64,000 nucleotides of DNA from Tachypleus tridentatus (GCF_004210375.1 NC_134833.1:140856127-140920126); one strand, 5' to 3'. Numbered from the stretch's first letter, positions 21,250-34,121 are shown. Numbers and translations: made by a program. The notes: a model not told the origin generated them from the sequence alone.

Positions 21250-23150
21250 CTTCTTTGCAACATGTTCTTCCTTTTGTAATTGGTTGGAAGGGCAACGATA
21301 TCTCGTACATTAGCTGTACAGGTGGATTAATATACAGCTGTACAAAGCATTAAGAGGTTTTGTTATATCAACGTCATGAATTCGTTACTCTCTGCACAAA
21401 AGTAGACGAATCATAGACACAGTTCTGTGTATACCCATAAGCTGTATAATATCATGAAAACAGAAAAACGAAGTAGTTATGAACCAGATGTTACACACGT
21501 CCTTTGTGAGTTGTACAGAGGAAGGTTACTACACTACATCCATTCCTACCTTGTTTTCTCACTTTTTGATGCACCCATTCCTATACTATTAATTTTTTAA
21601 ATATTTTTTCTACTTGTTCAAACACATGCAAACTTACGCACACTCGAGAAAATCAAAATACTTTTGAAGATTTATTATTTGGTTATTAAAGGTTTATATG
21701 AGTAAATAGTTTGTATTCCATATATTATGAACCCGCTCTATTCGTATTATAAGTATTGTCACACTTTTGAAGATGTAATGGCGGTATTAGGAGCTAATGT
21801 GAATATTTTAGGGCATAGAAGTAGGAATGTCTCCACCTCAATTTCCCTGCGATGGAAAGTAGCTGTTCCCGATAAATCTTGCAAATTTTAACTCAACCAA
21901 AACTGTACAATATACATCACATAATGTTTTTAACCTGGAAAGAACGGTGAAACATTTGAGCAGGCGTCCTCATGAGATTATTGCAAAACGTAAGCGCACG
22001 CATCTATACGTCATAAATGATGTCAGAAACATAGGACTAGCAAAACCATATTCATGGTGAATGCACATATCACAGTAAGAAGACAATCTCATACTTTTTT
22101 ATTGTGAAATTAAAGGTAGGTCGTTAGCAATATTCATGTCACATTTTCTCAGAATTATAGGTTTAAAAAAATGTCCTGTTTGATAAGGCGCTCACTACAC
22201 GATGGTTCTGTTTCCAGTATTCGCCTCTAGAATTGTTTTCCAGCGAGAATAGATACTAAAGCTTTCCCAACGGTTTGTTACAAATTTTAACATTCTTGTC
22301 TGTAATTTATTATCTATATTACTAACATTGCCTTATTTAGGTACTTCACACTTTACAGTGATTTTTAAAATTATCAGGTTTGGTCAACTAAATGGCAGTT
22401 GGCAAGGGAAGTAAAACAAAAAAAAAATCTGTTTATTTATTTGTTATTCTTAATTCGTTGTGTTTAATAATGAAGACGAATACGGATGACGAAGACTGCA
22501 TTTTATTTACAAGTTCGAACGTTTCGGAAAAACTTATTCCATCATCAGCGGAATCTGAAAATTGTGTTACATAATTATTCGTTGTGTTACTTTGCATGTA
22601 ATATTTTTCGATTAAAGAAATGAAGACAATATGCAGTAGACAATACTCATCTTCCGTTATTGAATCATTAATTTTTAGGAAAAAATACTTCATTAGAAAT
22701 TCTGATTTTTTCCTGTACAAAACACTTCTAATGTTTACTAAAAACTCACCAAATTTTATAAAGATACGAAAATCGTATTGTAGTATCGAAACTTCACAAG
22801 ACTCATATTGTTGTATCGCCAAATCGTAAATGTTTAACTTGAGATTTTAATAGCCATTCTGCAGATAGAATGTATGGTAAACAATAGTAACTGTAAATGC
22901 TACATATAATAAAATAAGTGTACATGCGAAATTTAGTACTAACTACCAGACAGTAAAGACCAACTGCCCAATAGTGTAATACTTACGACTCTATCTTGTG
23001 AAAAAAACAACAAAAAAGCCAGAAAATAGGAGATCACTTTCTCCTGTTATTTACCTACTTTATATGCTTATAAATAATTTAAATCATTCAAAATTTTAAT
23101 GCATAAGTTGGTTAACGCGATACTTATGAGGATATACCGGTAAAAATATC
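21250..23150. other. No gene recognised
   Basis: The open frames at 22392-22829 on both strands overlap and match no family I know. At about 22513-22560 the module TTCGAACGTTTCGGAAAAAC...TCCATCATCAGCGG resembles the foldback-family core, so part of this stretch is probably repeat-derived. Confidence 0.45.
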
Positions 23151-23155
23151 GTGGT

Positions 23156-23272
23156 TGTTTGATTTGTTCTGAACAAAATCACACTGGGTTATCTGACGTG
23201 TTCACCACGAAGAACTGAACCTGGGATTTGGGCATTGTGAGCTCGACGACCTTCCGTTGTCTAATGGGAGAA
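23156..23272 (-). mobile_element. SINE-B-like, strongly diverged
   Basis: ACAAAATCACACTGGGTTATCTGACGTGTTCACC and the following head-like block parallel SINE-B with many changes. Confidence 0.55.
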
Positions 23273-23305
23273 CGTTTGAAAGAGTAAACATGCTCAACAT
23301 TGCTG

Positions 23306-23420
23306 TCAAACGTTGTTGTTTTTAGTGGAAAACTACACAATGGGCTATTTGCGATTGATATGTTCGAAGCATGGAATGGAACCCCGAATTTTAGGATTGT
23401 ATGCCCGTTACCGCAAAAAA
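23306..23420 (-). mobile_element. SINE-B-like, strongly diverged
   Basis: CTACACAATGGGCTATTTGC, then GGAATGGAACCCCGAATTTTAGGATTGT, parallels the SINE-B order. Confidence 0.55.
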
Positions 23421-23691
23421 TTTGACGCTCCACTTTTCGAAGCCTTGGTAGGTTATAATATTGATGATTGAATCCTACTTTGCGATTAAAATAGCCCAAG
23501 TTCTTACAGAAGGTGTTATTGAATAGCTACATTCATTTTAGTGTGTCAGTAGAAATTTATGGACAGGTAACACATACAACTTATCTGTAGATTTATACGA
23601 ATATCCGAAAAAATATATATTCTTGTTATTATTTGTTGTAAATTGAGTTTTTGAAACGCGCCTTGCTAAAACAAAAAAAAAACATCCTCTG

Positions 23692-23955
23692 GTGAGACAG
23701 TGATAAGTTTACGGATTTGCCTGAAACCTGAGATTTGATTCCCTCATGGTGTACTCAGCAGCTAACCCAGTGTGGTATTGCTCTGAAACAAAGAAACCTT
23801 CAGCTCAACTGGTAAAACATGAAGTGAGACAGTGATAAGTTTACGGATTTGCCTGAAACCTGAGATTGGATTCCCTCATGGTGTACTCAGCAGGTAACCC
23901 AGTGTGGTATTGCTCTAAAACAAAGAAACCTTCAGCTCAACTGGTAAAACATGAA
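23692..23955 (+). mobile_element. SINE-B in a recent 132-bp tandem duplication
   Basis: Two nearly identical 132-bp units start at 23692 and 23824. Each contains a diverged SINE-B (TACGGATTTGCCTGAAACC...CAGCAG...ACCCAGTGTGGTATTGCTC) plus about 40 bp of flank. The SINE therefore inserted first and was then duplicated with its flank. Confidence 0.88.
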
Positions 23956-24013
23956 TCTGAGGTCGAGAAGGGCAACCCCACAGTTGAGAAAATAAATTAT
24001 ATTATCACAGAAA

Positions 24014-24172
24014 AACTGTTCCCCAACTAGAGTCGGCCGTTAGTTTTCCTTAATTTTGAATTTATAAACTAGAGGAAAGGCTACTAGTTATCAGCACCCA
24101 CCGCCAACACGTTTTTTGTCGAATTGTAAAATGGACTGTCACCCTTATAACCTTCATACGGTTCCGAAGTGT
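24014..24172 (-). mobile_element. Old SINE-A fragment
   Basis: CGGCCGTTAGTTTTCCTTAATTTTGAATTT...CACCCACCGCCAACACG retains the body order of SINE-A, without the head. Confidence 0.6.
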
Positions 24173-24184
24173 GGAACATTATTA

Positions 24185-24463
24185 TTATTTTCTTTTTTGT
24201 TAAATTTTGCCCAAAGCTACATGAGGGCTATCTGCGCTAGCCGTCCCTAATTTAGCAGTGTAAGAATAGAGGGAAAGTAGCTAGTCATCACCACCCACTA
24301 CCAACACTTGGGGTACTCTTTTACCAACGAATAGTGGGATTGACCGTCACATTATAACACTTTCATGACTGAAAGAGCGAGCATGTTTAATGTGAGGGGG
24401 ATTCAAACCCGCGACCCTTATACCTCGAATCAAGCACACTAACCACCTGGCCTTGCCGGTTCT
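24185..24463 (-). mobile_element. SINE-A with 12-bp target duplication
   Basis: Full-length, flanked by GGAACATTATTA (24173-24184) and GGAACGTTATTA (24464-24475). It inserted at the border of an older SINE-A fragment. Confidence 0.9.
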
Positions 24464-24475
24464 GGAACGTTATTA

Positions 24476-25844
24476 CTGCTTTTTAGAAAGATGGCGCTCC
24501 AAATCAAACATTCCAGTGCCTTCCACTGCGCCATGCTTAGTTCACTTGTAAAAAAAACAACATGAAGTACAATGCGATCTAATCTATCCAGATTAACAAC
24601 ATCCCCCCCCCAAAAAAAAATAAACTTGGAAGTATGGTGCTTAAAATCGATGTTTGAATACACTGTGTCAACATATACTAAATTGTAGCCTATCAAATAG
24701 TTGCATTTTTTATTCATTCAGCCCTAATGTATTATTAGTTCTAGTCATATGAAGTTTATGTCATTATAATATTATTGCCTAATCATGTGGCTTCTATGTA
24801 ATCGCAGTCAGGTTGTAAAGAGAACAATGCCATAAATCTCTATTTTTAAACCGTTATCTCGGATATAGCCACAAACTGTCTTCTGAAAATAACCAGTTTC
24901 ATTCAGTAGACTGTCTTTCAGAGTTTCAGTTATTTATTTACCACATTTGCTACTTACTTTGTTGATAAGTAGTATTGGACAAAATTAACTCTTTTACGAG
25001 CTCTACGCCGTTTATTTTAACTTATTTACAAATAAAACTCGACTGTTGGAATTCACTTGTTTTATATTGAACCAGCGAGAAGAATCAAGTTCCAAGTACC
25101 ATACCTTACAAATCTCAAACATTTACTTGTTGTATTTGTAAAATACGTAAGTATTAAAAACTTTATCACTTAATACAAAAGCTTACTCACTACATTGTTT
25201 ATTATGTATTTAAGCGTTACATAGAGTCTACTTGAAATCAATTAGACTTTCAGTTCAGGAAGGAATGGGTAATAAAAACTGATATGTCTTTACAATATAA
25301 ACTGTAAATGATATCCCCTTCTCCTTGGCACCATTTTCAGTATTCCATTTTTTCCCTGTCAAACACATCTGGGGACGTTGACCCAGCTCTTAACGGCGAA
25401 CCGTTACATGGTCACTTTTCGTGCTCAGGTAGTTTTGTGATTCAGGCCAAGAGATTACGTGAGAAATGGTGAATAAAAAGCTTCACTCCATCTTTATTCG
25501 GGGAAAGCACGTAGTCTGTAACCTAATGGTTAAAAACAAAAGAGTCGAACAGGATGTTTTTGTTTGCTTTCTATATGAGCATATGTAATATATACACAGT
25601 TTTAAAGCATTATATACGTAAATATATTTATGATGACTTCCAATTAATTCATAGCTTTCAAAAATTGTCATAGCATGTTTCAATTAATTTTTTTTTTTTC
25701 TGTTCAAGTTTGATATAGTAGTAATGTTTATGAAAACGTAAATACGATACTCTAGGTACTTAAACCGACACTGAAATGAAGAAAACTAAAGATTGAAGTA
25801 TTTTTTAATTTAATTTCTGAAGTACATATTGGTGTGTGTTAATG
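24476..25844. other. No recognised feature
   Basis: AT-rich. A C9A9-type homopolymer pair lies at about 24603-24620. No coding exon is visible. Confidence 0.5.
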
Positions 25845-26304
25845 CTAGTAATAAACGACCTTATAACACTAAACTTATTATTTTTCTTTAATTGGATACT
25901 CAACGTTTCGCTAGTAATAAACGACCTTATAACACCAAACTTATTATTTTTTTTAATTGGATACTCAACGTTTCGCTAGTAATAAACGACCTTATAACAC
26001 CAAACTTATTATTTTTTTTAATTGGATACTCAACGTTTCGCTAGTAATAAACGACCTTATAACACTAAACTTATTATTTTTCTTTAATTGGATACTCAAC
26101 GTTTCGCTAGTAATAAACGACCTTATAACACTAAACTTATTATTTTTTTTTAATTGGATACTCAACGTTTCGCTAGTAATAAACGACCTTATAACACTAA
26201 ACTTATTATTTTTCTTTAATTGGATACTCAACGTTTCGCTAGTAATAAACGACCTTATAACACTAAACTTATTATTTTTCTTTAATTGGATACTCAACGT
26301 TTCG
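25845..26304. repeat. 66-bp tandem repeat, seven copies
   Basis: Units of 65-66 bp start at 25845, 25911, 25976, 26041, 26107, 26173 and 26239. Each ends with ACTCAACGTTTCG. They differ mainly in T-run length and one C/T. Because the period is close to a multiple of three, both strands show repetitive open frames; neither is a gene. The downstream flank TTTTCTTCAGAAGC completes an AACGTTTCG...TCTTCAG module like the one in the foldback family. Confidence 0.97.
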
Positions 26305-26563
26305 CTTTAAATTTTCTTCAGAAGCATTTCACTAAAACACGAACAGTATAAAGCTTCAGTTGGTTTAAACAATAAATACTTTATTATATATATACATTTG
26401 TGTGTATTGGCATTATATACATACATGATTTTATTGTACCATATCAAATAAATTGATTTGAGTTAAATGTCTCCCTTTTGACAACACTGATAGAAATGAA
26501 AACTGTCAAAACGTGCTCCCTTTGGTAGCTGTATTTTCTTGCACTCGGTAAAATGACAAAGAT

Positions 26564-26820
26564 TGTTTGTTTGCTTTCTAATTTCGCGCAAATCTACACG
26601 AAGGCTATCTGCGTTAGCCGTCCCTAATTTAGCAGTGTAAGACTAGAAGGAAAGCAGCTTGTCATCACCACCCACCGCCAACTATTGGGGTACTCTTTTA
26701 CCAACGAATAGTGGGATTCACCGTAACATTATAACACCCCCACGGCTGAAAGGGTGAGCATGTTTGGTGTACGGGGATTGGAACCCGCGACCCTCGGATT
26801 ACAGCCGAGTGCCTTAACCG
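26564..26820 (-). mobile_element. SINE-A, head truncated
   Basis: Tail to B box present (GGGATTGGAACCCGCGACC). The last part of the head stops after GTGCCTTAACCG. Confidence 0.88.
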
Positions 26821-27845
26821 CTTTAATGTTCAATCTCTCATTGTAAAATCTGCATGTCTGGCCAAGCACTCCTGCTTTGCAGTCCCTTCCTACACGAACT
26901 GTGTAAAATACGTTTTTGAATAAATATGTATAAAGTACTTAAAACGGGAAATTATGCTTTGTTGAGTTGTCAAGCATAAAAAACGGATTTTATTTCTATA
27001 TGAATATGAAATACTTGTTTTTACTTTCAAGGACTTCGTGCTTTGGACTTCATAACAAGTTGTAATTTATAAGCAATTTTAACATTCAATTTATGCTATT
27101 TTCATGCCTATGTCCTGAGAAGTTCGAAACGTTGTTTTCTGTTTTATTAGTAATAGTGTTGATACCCATACCAGCCGTTCTGAGGTACAGTTATTGAGTT
27201 AGGCCTACTTATTCGTTACCATCCTCGAGTGGGTTTCTGTGTTGGAATGCCAGAACGCAAAGTGTCGCAGACGAAACATACTTTATCAAAATATCTCAGG
27301 ACTTACTGTCACAATGTGTAAGTCTAGGGAAAATGTTACAATTTTGTTTAGATTGTACAAGTCACTAAACCCCTTTGGTTCACATTTACAAAAACAGCAA
27401 CAACACAAAAATAATCAAAATATATTGTAATGACATTTAGTTTCTTTATGCCCTGGAAATGTGCACACACTTCATTTCAACGAATGTAATTAAAAGGCAG
27501 ATGTAAATATAACTTTTTTATATAGAAATATATTAAAAGCTTATCATTTTTTTAAAAACTTCTAATGTTATATCGTATTATAACATTGTAAGTTTATTTA
27601 TCAATAGTATTAAACACAGTAAAGTTTAGCTTTAAGTAAACTAAAGCAAAAAACGTGATATATAATTAACCACATAGGAGACAAAGATATCGATGTTAAA
27701 GAACGGGTCAAACAATTGCCAATTTTTTTATATCTTTATTTTAAGAAGATGACGCTTCGAGTTGCGCTCTACGTCAGATAGTGCAGTTTATAACCAGATT
27801 ACGGTAGCTAGAAATATTTATAAACTAGTCAGTATAGAATCATTG
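26821..27845. other. No gene; half of a foldback-family element at 27115-27200
   Basis: CCTGAGAAGTTCGAAACGTTGTTTTCTG...TTGATACCCATACCAGCCGTTCTGAGGTA at 27115-27197 is the reverse of the half-element at 16184-16275. The rest is AT-rich and unassigned. Confidence 0.6.
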
Positions 27846-28061
27846 CGAGGCTATCTGCGCTAGCCGTCCTTAATTTAGAAGTGTAAGACTAGAAGGAACT
27901 CATCGCCAACTCTTGGGTTGCTTTTTTATCAACTAATTGTGGGACTGACAGTCATATTATAACACCTCCACGGCTGAAAGGGCGAGCATGTTTGGTGTGA
28001 CAGGATTCGAGCCCGCGACCCTTAGGTTGCGAGTCGAGCGCTTTCACCCCATGCCAGGCCC
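27846..28061 (-). mobile_element. SINE-A, diverged, tail lost and internal deletion
   Basis: GAGGCTATCTGCGCTAGCCGTCC to CCATGCCAGGCC. The GCAGCTAGTCATCACCACC block is deleted after AGAAGGAAC. Confidence 0.85.
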
Positions 28062-28334
28062 GTAAAATTGGTCAAAACACTCTTAACAAAGGAACGTAAG
28101 AAATCTTACAGTTTCATTTTCTACGAATTAACAGCTTCCATATGTATGAATGCTTTCCTATTATCTATAAAATTTGAGTTTCTATATTCTACTGCTGTGA
28201 AAAACTTGACTTTTTAAGTGGTCATTAGACATTATCTACTTTTTAAGCCTTAAATAATTATACTAAAAATTTATTTTTATGTTTTATTATACTAAAAGGT
28301 TACTGCTTGCAAGGTAACTTTAATTGCTTCCCCG

Positions 28335-28455
28335 TGCAATAGATGAGTAATAAGTCTGTAGACTTATGACGGTAAAAATCATGTTTCGATACTCGTGGTG
28401 GTCAGAACACAGATAGCTCATTGTGTAGCTTTGTGCTTACAACGAAAACAAATAA
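28335..28455 (+). mobile_element. SINE-C, diverged
   Basis: AAGTCTGTAGACTTATGACGGTAAAAATC...TTTCGATACTCGTGG, then CACAGATAGCTCATTGTGTAGCTTTGTGCTTA. Confidence 0.75.
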
Positions 28456-29895
28456 CTTTTGTTCTCAGTACAAATAAATCTCCCCTTTTTATTAGGTTTA
28501 ATTTCGAATTAATATTACATTTTAAAAACGATACAGTTTCAAGTTTTAGCTTACAAAGAAAAGTTTTGAATCACGTATACTAAATTTTTTAGATCTTGAA
28601 TTTCACACTAAAACCTACATTTATAAATATTCAGTTTTTCTTTTCCATCTAATTTAAACAAAATCATTTCAACATATAGGTTCTACCCACTATTTAGCTT
28701 AGTTTTTACAACAGACGATTTTAAATTGTGAACAGGTTTACTAATTATCTAGATGAAAGAGAAATAAAGATTTTATCACATGTATCGTCAAAGAGTTCAA
28801 CCGTATACGTGCATAAAAATACAATACTCATTCTAGTGTTGTTGAACGTATAAGCAGTAGAATGAAGTAAATAGTATTCAATATTTTATTTTACCTAAAA
28901 AACAAAAACAAAACTAGTAGTAAACAAAATAATGTACGATTTGTTTTTCTTTTAAAAAATAGTATTTTAACAAATACATATGAGTTAACACATTGTTCCG
29001 TAATAAACGTTTGGTAACTGCTTTCTTTTCCAAGAAAGTCTTTATGTTAAATAATGAGAAAAAGAGGTCAGAACGAAGCGAGAAACGTCCAAAGTGATAA
29101 ACAAATATCACCATAGGCCTAAACAACTGTCATGTGACACCCAATACACGTTATTCACTGCAGTTTTTCCCACACTACAACACTTATTGAAACAGAAACA
29201 TATTGCAGCGTTTTTTTCACAGGGTTTCAGTTCTTGGCTGGCTTCTCAGTAAGTGCAACAACATAGAGTCTGCGCAATTCCATGTTACGCCTCTATTACG
29301 CCAAACACTGCGGAACTAGGACAGTAGAGGTAATGGAACTTCAGAGATGTCTGCATTTATGGCCTCAGGGCTATGCACTGTAGGTAAGCCAGGATAAGGC
29401 TGTCACCGTTTTTTACTTCCTGCTTTACCATGAATTACTTAGCAACTGAGTAGGTTAGTATTGCCCGTCGCCTCTTTCTATTCCAGTATACACACTTTCA
29501 TAGATTTAATTTTGGTCTAGAGCGTGATTGGCTCGCAATGCTCATTCTTCTCTTCCCATTGGATGTGGTAACAACAGAATTTGACATACTAGATTTAAAA
29601 TCAAGTGTAAGGAACTAATGTTCCAAGCGAGGTGAATGGTGCCAGAGATGGTACTATTCGCTATATTATCGTCGTGAGTAGGTCGTCTTGCAGCTGTATG
29701 AATAGAGCTAACAGTACCTGGAATGTCGAGAAGTTTATTCCAGCACATGAACAGTCTACAAATTGTCGATTCCTTCTAACCTTTACTTATTAAAGAGCAC
29801 ATTTACTAGACTGCTGTATAAAGGTATGATGTCTATTTATAAATTAGTCATGCTATGTAACCATATGACTTAAGGCGGATATAAGCTGTTTTTTA
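28456..29895. other. No gene recognised
   Basis: The stretch 29200-29760 is somewhat richer in G+C than its surroundings but matches no gene or element family I can name. The rest is AT-rich. Confidence 0.4.
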
Positions 29896-29899
29896 TATA

Positions 29900-30047
29900 C
29901 AAAAACGGTCATCGTGAACCTGACGATGACCGAAGAAGGTCGAAACGTTGTTCGCTCTTCTATGTAAAATATTTTCTCAACCCAAACGAGCCGTTTTTGC
30001 ATATAAATTTCTCAACAAGTGGGTTTCTCGACATCACTGATTATAAG
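29900..30047. mobile_element. Half of a foldback-family element with a local hairpin
   Basis: GTCATCGT-GAACCTG-ACGATGAC is a short perfect hairpin, followed by CGAAGAAGGTCGAAACGTTGTTCGC and, further on, AAGTGGGTTTCTCGACATCAC. The last block also ends the element at 53853-54090. Confidence 0.75.
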
Positions 30048-31675
30048 CTGTTTTTGTTTTCTTCACTACCGCTCAGAAAGTTGTATAAATTTGTAATGGA
30101 ATCTAAAAGTAATACTAGGACTAATTATTTAGTGTGAATTACGATTTTTACGTTTTATTTTATAATAAAGTAACATGACTGGTTTGACATAAGTTTGATT
30201 CGTTTCGTAACTATACTTCTTTTGCTTCTCAGTAAACCATAGTTTTAATTACACGTCGTTAATTTTAATTTAATCACATATCTTTCTATAATTAAGAGGT
30301 TGTTTCCTATTAGGATGTAAAAGAAATTTCGAGCATATGTTTTGATTTATTGTAGATGTATATGTAATATTTGTATAAATGAAACTGTCGAGCAGACGAC
30401 AAAGCTAAACAAGTGTAGATGGCGCTACAAATAAATAAACGTGCAATAAATGTTGATACATTTATCTTTCTATCGTTTATCAAGAATGTAAATACTTCAT
30501 TTGAATTAAAATGTTCAATAGGATTCAGATCTCATGTTTTACTAGATCGACAAAAAGTATTATTAGGTGTGCAATTCATTCTACAAGGTTATATGGAGAT
30601 TAATAATAATAATAAACAATTTATAACAGAATGATACAACTGAGAAGCCATATTGAAATTTTGTGCGTGTGTACAGAATAGCTACTGAGAGTGAAATATA
30701 TTTAGTACATTTTGGTTTAGTTTTAACAGAATAAAACTGTGAAATTATATTTGAAGCAAGTTTGTATACTTACTAAAATGTTTGCATATAAGTATGTATG
30801 CATTTTAGTAACTTTTATTTGTTTTGGGGCAAAGTCACACATTGGATAACCCAATGCAAAGAAACGAACAGGTGGATTTTTGCGTGTAATTCTGTAAATA
30901 TTCCGTTCATACACCGGATCAGTAACTATTTACACTTTTTAATGTCTACACATAAATTTTAATAGGTATGTTATTATTTAAGGGATGTGGTGGATAAGAA
31001 ACTCATCGAATAATTAATGGAAATTTCTTCTTCTAATATTTCACATTGTTATAAAAAAGTAAAATGCTTGAGTTTTGAATTACTGTAACAGATCATTACA
31101 TAAACGAATAATACCTGATATTTTAGGCGTTCTTCGAAAATAAGTTATGTAAGTTTAAAAGAATATTGAAGTTGGTTAAAGAAATACATGTACATCTAGA
31201 CGTTTCATTTATAATAAGGTATCGCTGTTGAATTATGAAGTTTGTGTCTGCCATAATACTTATGACAAAATTTGAAACTGTTCCAGTTTTGTTACGTTAT
31301 TGACTATGCACAAGAACTAGTGTCCAATGGTGGGGCCAGTGACCAGACGAAACAACTAAAAAGGTTTCTGTTCAGTATGTTTTCAAAAATAGATTTTAAA
31401 GTTTAGTATTCTCGGATGTAAAGGAGATTAATGGCCTACTTCTAAGCCTCAAGGACACTGACTCAGATCTGGTTTCTGACAGAGATATTACAAAGAATTA
31501 CAAGTCGGTTCGCACACTGTTTTCATGAACCACAACTGGAGCTTGCTTTTCGAAGCACACACACAGTTTTAATTATATTCAGGTCAACTTTCTTCTTTAA
31601 TTGTGTTACCATTTAATCATCTATCAACCTACATGCATGCGGCTTTTAAAGTAGCAGGGGACCATGCGTACTATA
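30048..31675. other. No gene recognised
   Basis: AT-rich. A weak SINE-B-like fragment (GGGGCAAAGTCACACATTGGATAAC) lies near 30825-30860. Short open frames here show no family resemblance. Confidence 0.45.
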
Positions 31676-31758
31676 GAATAACTAGGAATAACTGGCAAAT
31701 TGGACAGTTATTGGGTAAATGATTGTCATTAACATGGAGGTCGAGTACAAGATGTAAA
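31676..31758 (-). repeat. About 85-bp dispersed repeat, copy 2
   Basis: The reverse complement of this stretch matches 11997-12080 at most positions. It directly precedes a SINE-A head. Confidence 0.75.
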
Positions 31759-31760
31759 AT

Positions 31761-32036
31761 CGGCCCGACATGGCCAGGTGGTTAAGGCACACAACTCGTA
31801 ATCTGAAGGTCCAGGGTTCGAATTCCCGTCATACCAAACATGCTAGCCCTTTCAGCCGTGGGGAGCGTTATAATGTGATGGTCAATCTCACTATTCTTCA
31901 GTAAAATGGTAACCCAAAAGTTGGCGGTGAGTGGTGATACTAGCTGCATTACATTTAGTTGTACACTGCTAAAGTAGGGACGGCTAGCGCAGATAGCCAT
32001 CGAGTAGCTTTGCGCGAAATTCTAACAACAAACAAT
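31761..32036 (+). mobile_element. SINE-A, full length
   Basis: Head GGCCCGACATGGCCAGGTGG, B box AGGGTTCGAATTCCC, tail GCGCGAAATTCTAACAACAAAC. Only a partial target duplication (CAAGAT...) is visible. Confidence 0.9.
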
Positions 32037-32266
32037 CGCCAGGTCAAGATTTTTCTGTGCGTACACCTTCACCTTAACTTTCTTTTTTTTTCACAATGAC
32101 ATTCCTACAATGATTTACTTTAGTTTCTTCTCCGATCTCTTTACGGTCACTGAATACCTTTATTGTTAAACAATAAATGACATAATAATTTTTCAACAGT
32201 TGTAATCCAATATCCTTTTTTTTAAATAAATAAAATTTTATATAGACATGTCTAAGTCCTAACATA

Positions 32267-32547
32267 ACGTTTGTTTGTTTTTGAATTTCTCGGAAATTTA
32301 CACGAGGCCTATCTGCGCTAGCCGTCCCTAATTTATCAGTGTGAGACTAGAAGGAAGGCAGCTAGTCATCACCACCCACCCCTAACTCGTAGGCTACTAG
32401 TTTACCAACGAATAATGGTATTGACCGTAACATTATCACGCCCCCACGGCTGAAAGGGCGAGCATGTGTGGTGCGACGGGGACTCGAACCCGCGATTCCT
32501 AGATTACTCCTAGAGTCGAGTACCTTAACCATCTGGCCATGCCGGAC
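32267..32547 (-). mobile_element. SINE-A with 11-bp target duplication
   Basis: Full-length, flanked by CCTAACATAAC at 32256-32266 and 32548-32558. Confidence 0.92.
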
Positions 32548-32558
32548 CCTAACATAAC

Positions 32559-33184
32559 TTCGTACTATTGCTAAATATTTTGTTTTAAATTCATAACGCG
32601 GGTAAAATAATGATAAAATATACAAATTTAACGTGGTCTGATTTTTATTTTCACATTCAACTTTGAGCAAACTTTTAACTCTTCTTTTCAAAATCCCGTT
32701 GTCTCTATTATTATGTTTACAATGTTATTTGGAAAAAATGAACTAATCCTCAGTTGTCATAATTTTCTATATATTACGTCCGTATCTCACTACATTTTGA
32801 CAGATTATTTATTTCACGTTCATTCATATAACTTGGCCACGTGCCAATTAAACAAAAGACAAGAATTCAGAAACTGAAGTTTTGTTAAAATACATTAAAT
32901 ATAGAGATAAAAATCCCAGTTGAGGTAATATAATTTTTTTTTTGCTCGAACATATTTTACCGTTTTCTCTTATCTTATTTTTTCTTTTTAAAATTAAACC
33001 TGTATACTTTTTAATAGGACTTCAGGGCAACTTTACGTACGTTTGGGCCCTAGAGCAGTTTCTCTGCCTGTCTTAACAGTAATACCAAGTAACATTTAAT
33101 ATTTCAGTAGATACAAAGCTCAGAAATGTATATCAAGCCTATTTTGGAAACAAAAAATCAATAATAAGAGAGAGAGAAAGAGGT
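32559..33184. other. No recognised feature
   Basis: AT-rich. A GAGAGAGAAAGAG run precedes the next SINE. Confidence 0.5.
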
Positions 33185-33464
33185 GTCTCGGCATGGCCAG
33201 GTGGTCAAGTCACTCGACTCGTAATTCGAGAATAACGGGTTCAAATCCCCGTCACACCAAACATGCTTGCCCTTTCAGCTTTAGGGACGTTATAATGTTA
33301 CAGTCAGTGCCCCTATTAGTTAGTGAAAGAGTAGCCCAAGAGTTGGCGGTGGGTGGTGATGACTAGCTGCCTTTCTTCTTGTTTTTCACTGCTAAATTTG
33401 AGATGGCTAGCGCAGATGGCCTTCGTGTAGCTTTGCGCGAAATTCAAAACAAAGAAACAAAACG
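33185..33464 (+). mobile_element. SINE-A, full length
   Basis: GGCATGGCCAGGTGGTCAAG head, CGGGTTCAAATCCCC B box, tail AAATTCAAAACAAAGAAAC. Confidence 0.9.
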
Positions 33465-33986
33465 AATGTGCAACGCTAAAGTCATGAGTTAAATTCCCTG
33501 CGATCGATAAAGTGAATATTGTCTGTTATTTAGCCTTTGTGATAAACACAATAATAACGACTTTCCGTTATTGTTTCACCAGTCATATTTCGCCTTCTCA
33601 GTCAAACATTCACTACGAATTTCTAGTGCAGTTAGGGTCAATAACTATATTTAATGAAGCTACTCGGAACACAGCAGTAAGTAATATCAACGTTCATTGT
33701 CCAAAGCAGTTAAAGTCAACAATAGCATATCTTCAACATGTCTAAAACGCAATATAATAAGTGTTCTCTCTAATTGTTATCACTCAAGACAGCAAGCAAT
33801 GCAAGGTGACTTCCCTGCAAACGAAATCTGTATGAATGGTATATGCTTTATTTGTAAGTAAAAAGGTGAATTAGTGCTAAATGGAAGTAATAAAAATTGG
33901 ATTTAAGTAAAAGTATTTACACACCATGTTAAACAATAAAATATCCAGTCACACCAACATACCAAACCACTATAAAAAGACAAGAT
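33465..33986. other. No recognised feature
   Basis: A 77-codon open frame at 33512-33745 has no visible family motif and is treated as chance. Confidence 0.45.
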
Positions 33987-33997
33987 AAATATAAGAG

Positions 33998-34121
33998 TGT
34001 GTGTGTGTGTTTTTCTTATAGCAAAGCCACATCGGGTTATCTGCTGTGCCCAACGAGAGGAATCGAACCCCTGATTTTAGCGTTGTAAATCCGTAGACCT
34101 ACCTCTGTACTAGCGGGGGGC
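33998..34121 (-). mobile_element. SINE-B with 11-bp target duplication and a TG-run tail
   Basis: AAATATAAGAG flanks it at 33987-33997 and 34122-34132. The tail has expanded to a (TG)n run, the minus-strand view of a CACACA tail. Confidence 0.93.

Noticed and set aside
25957..26310. Repetitive open frame of 117 codons (plus) and 101 codons (minus)
   Set aside because: Both are by-products of the 66-bp tandem array, which stays open because its period is close to a multiple of three. No start context or domain supports a protein.
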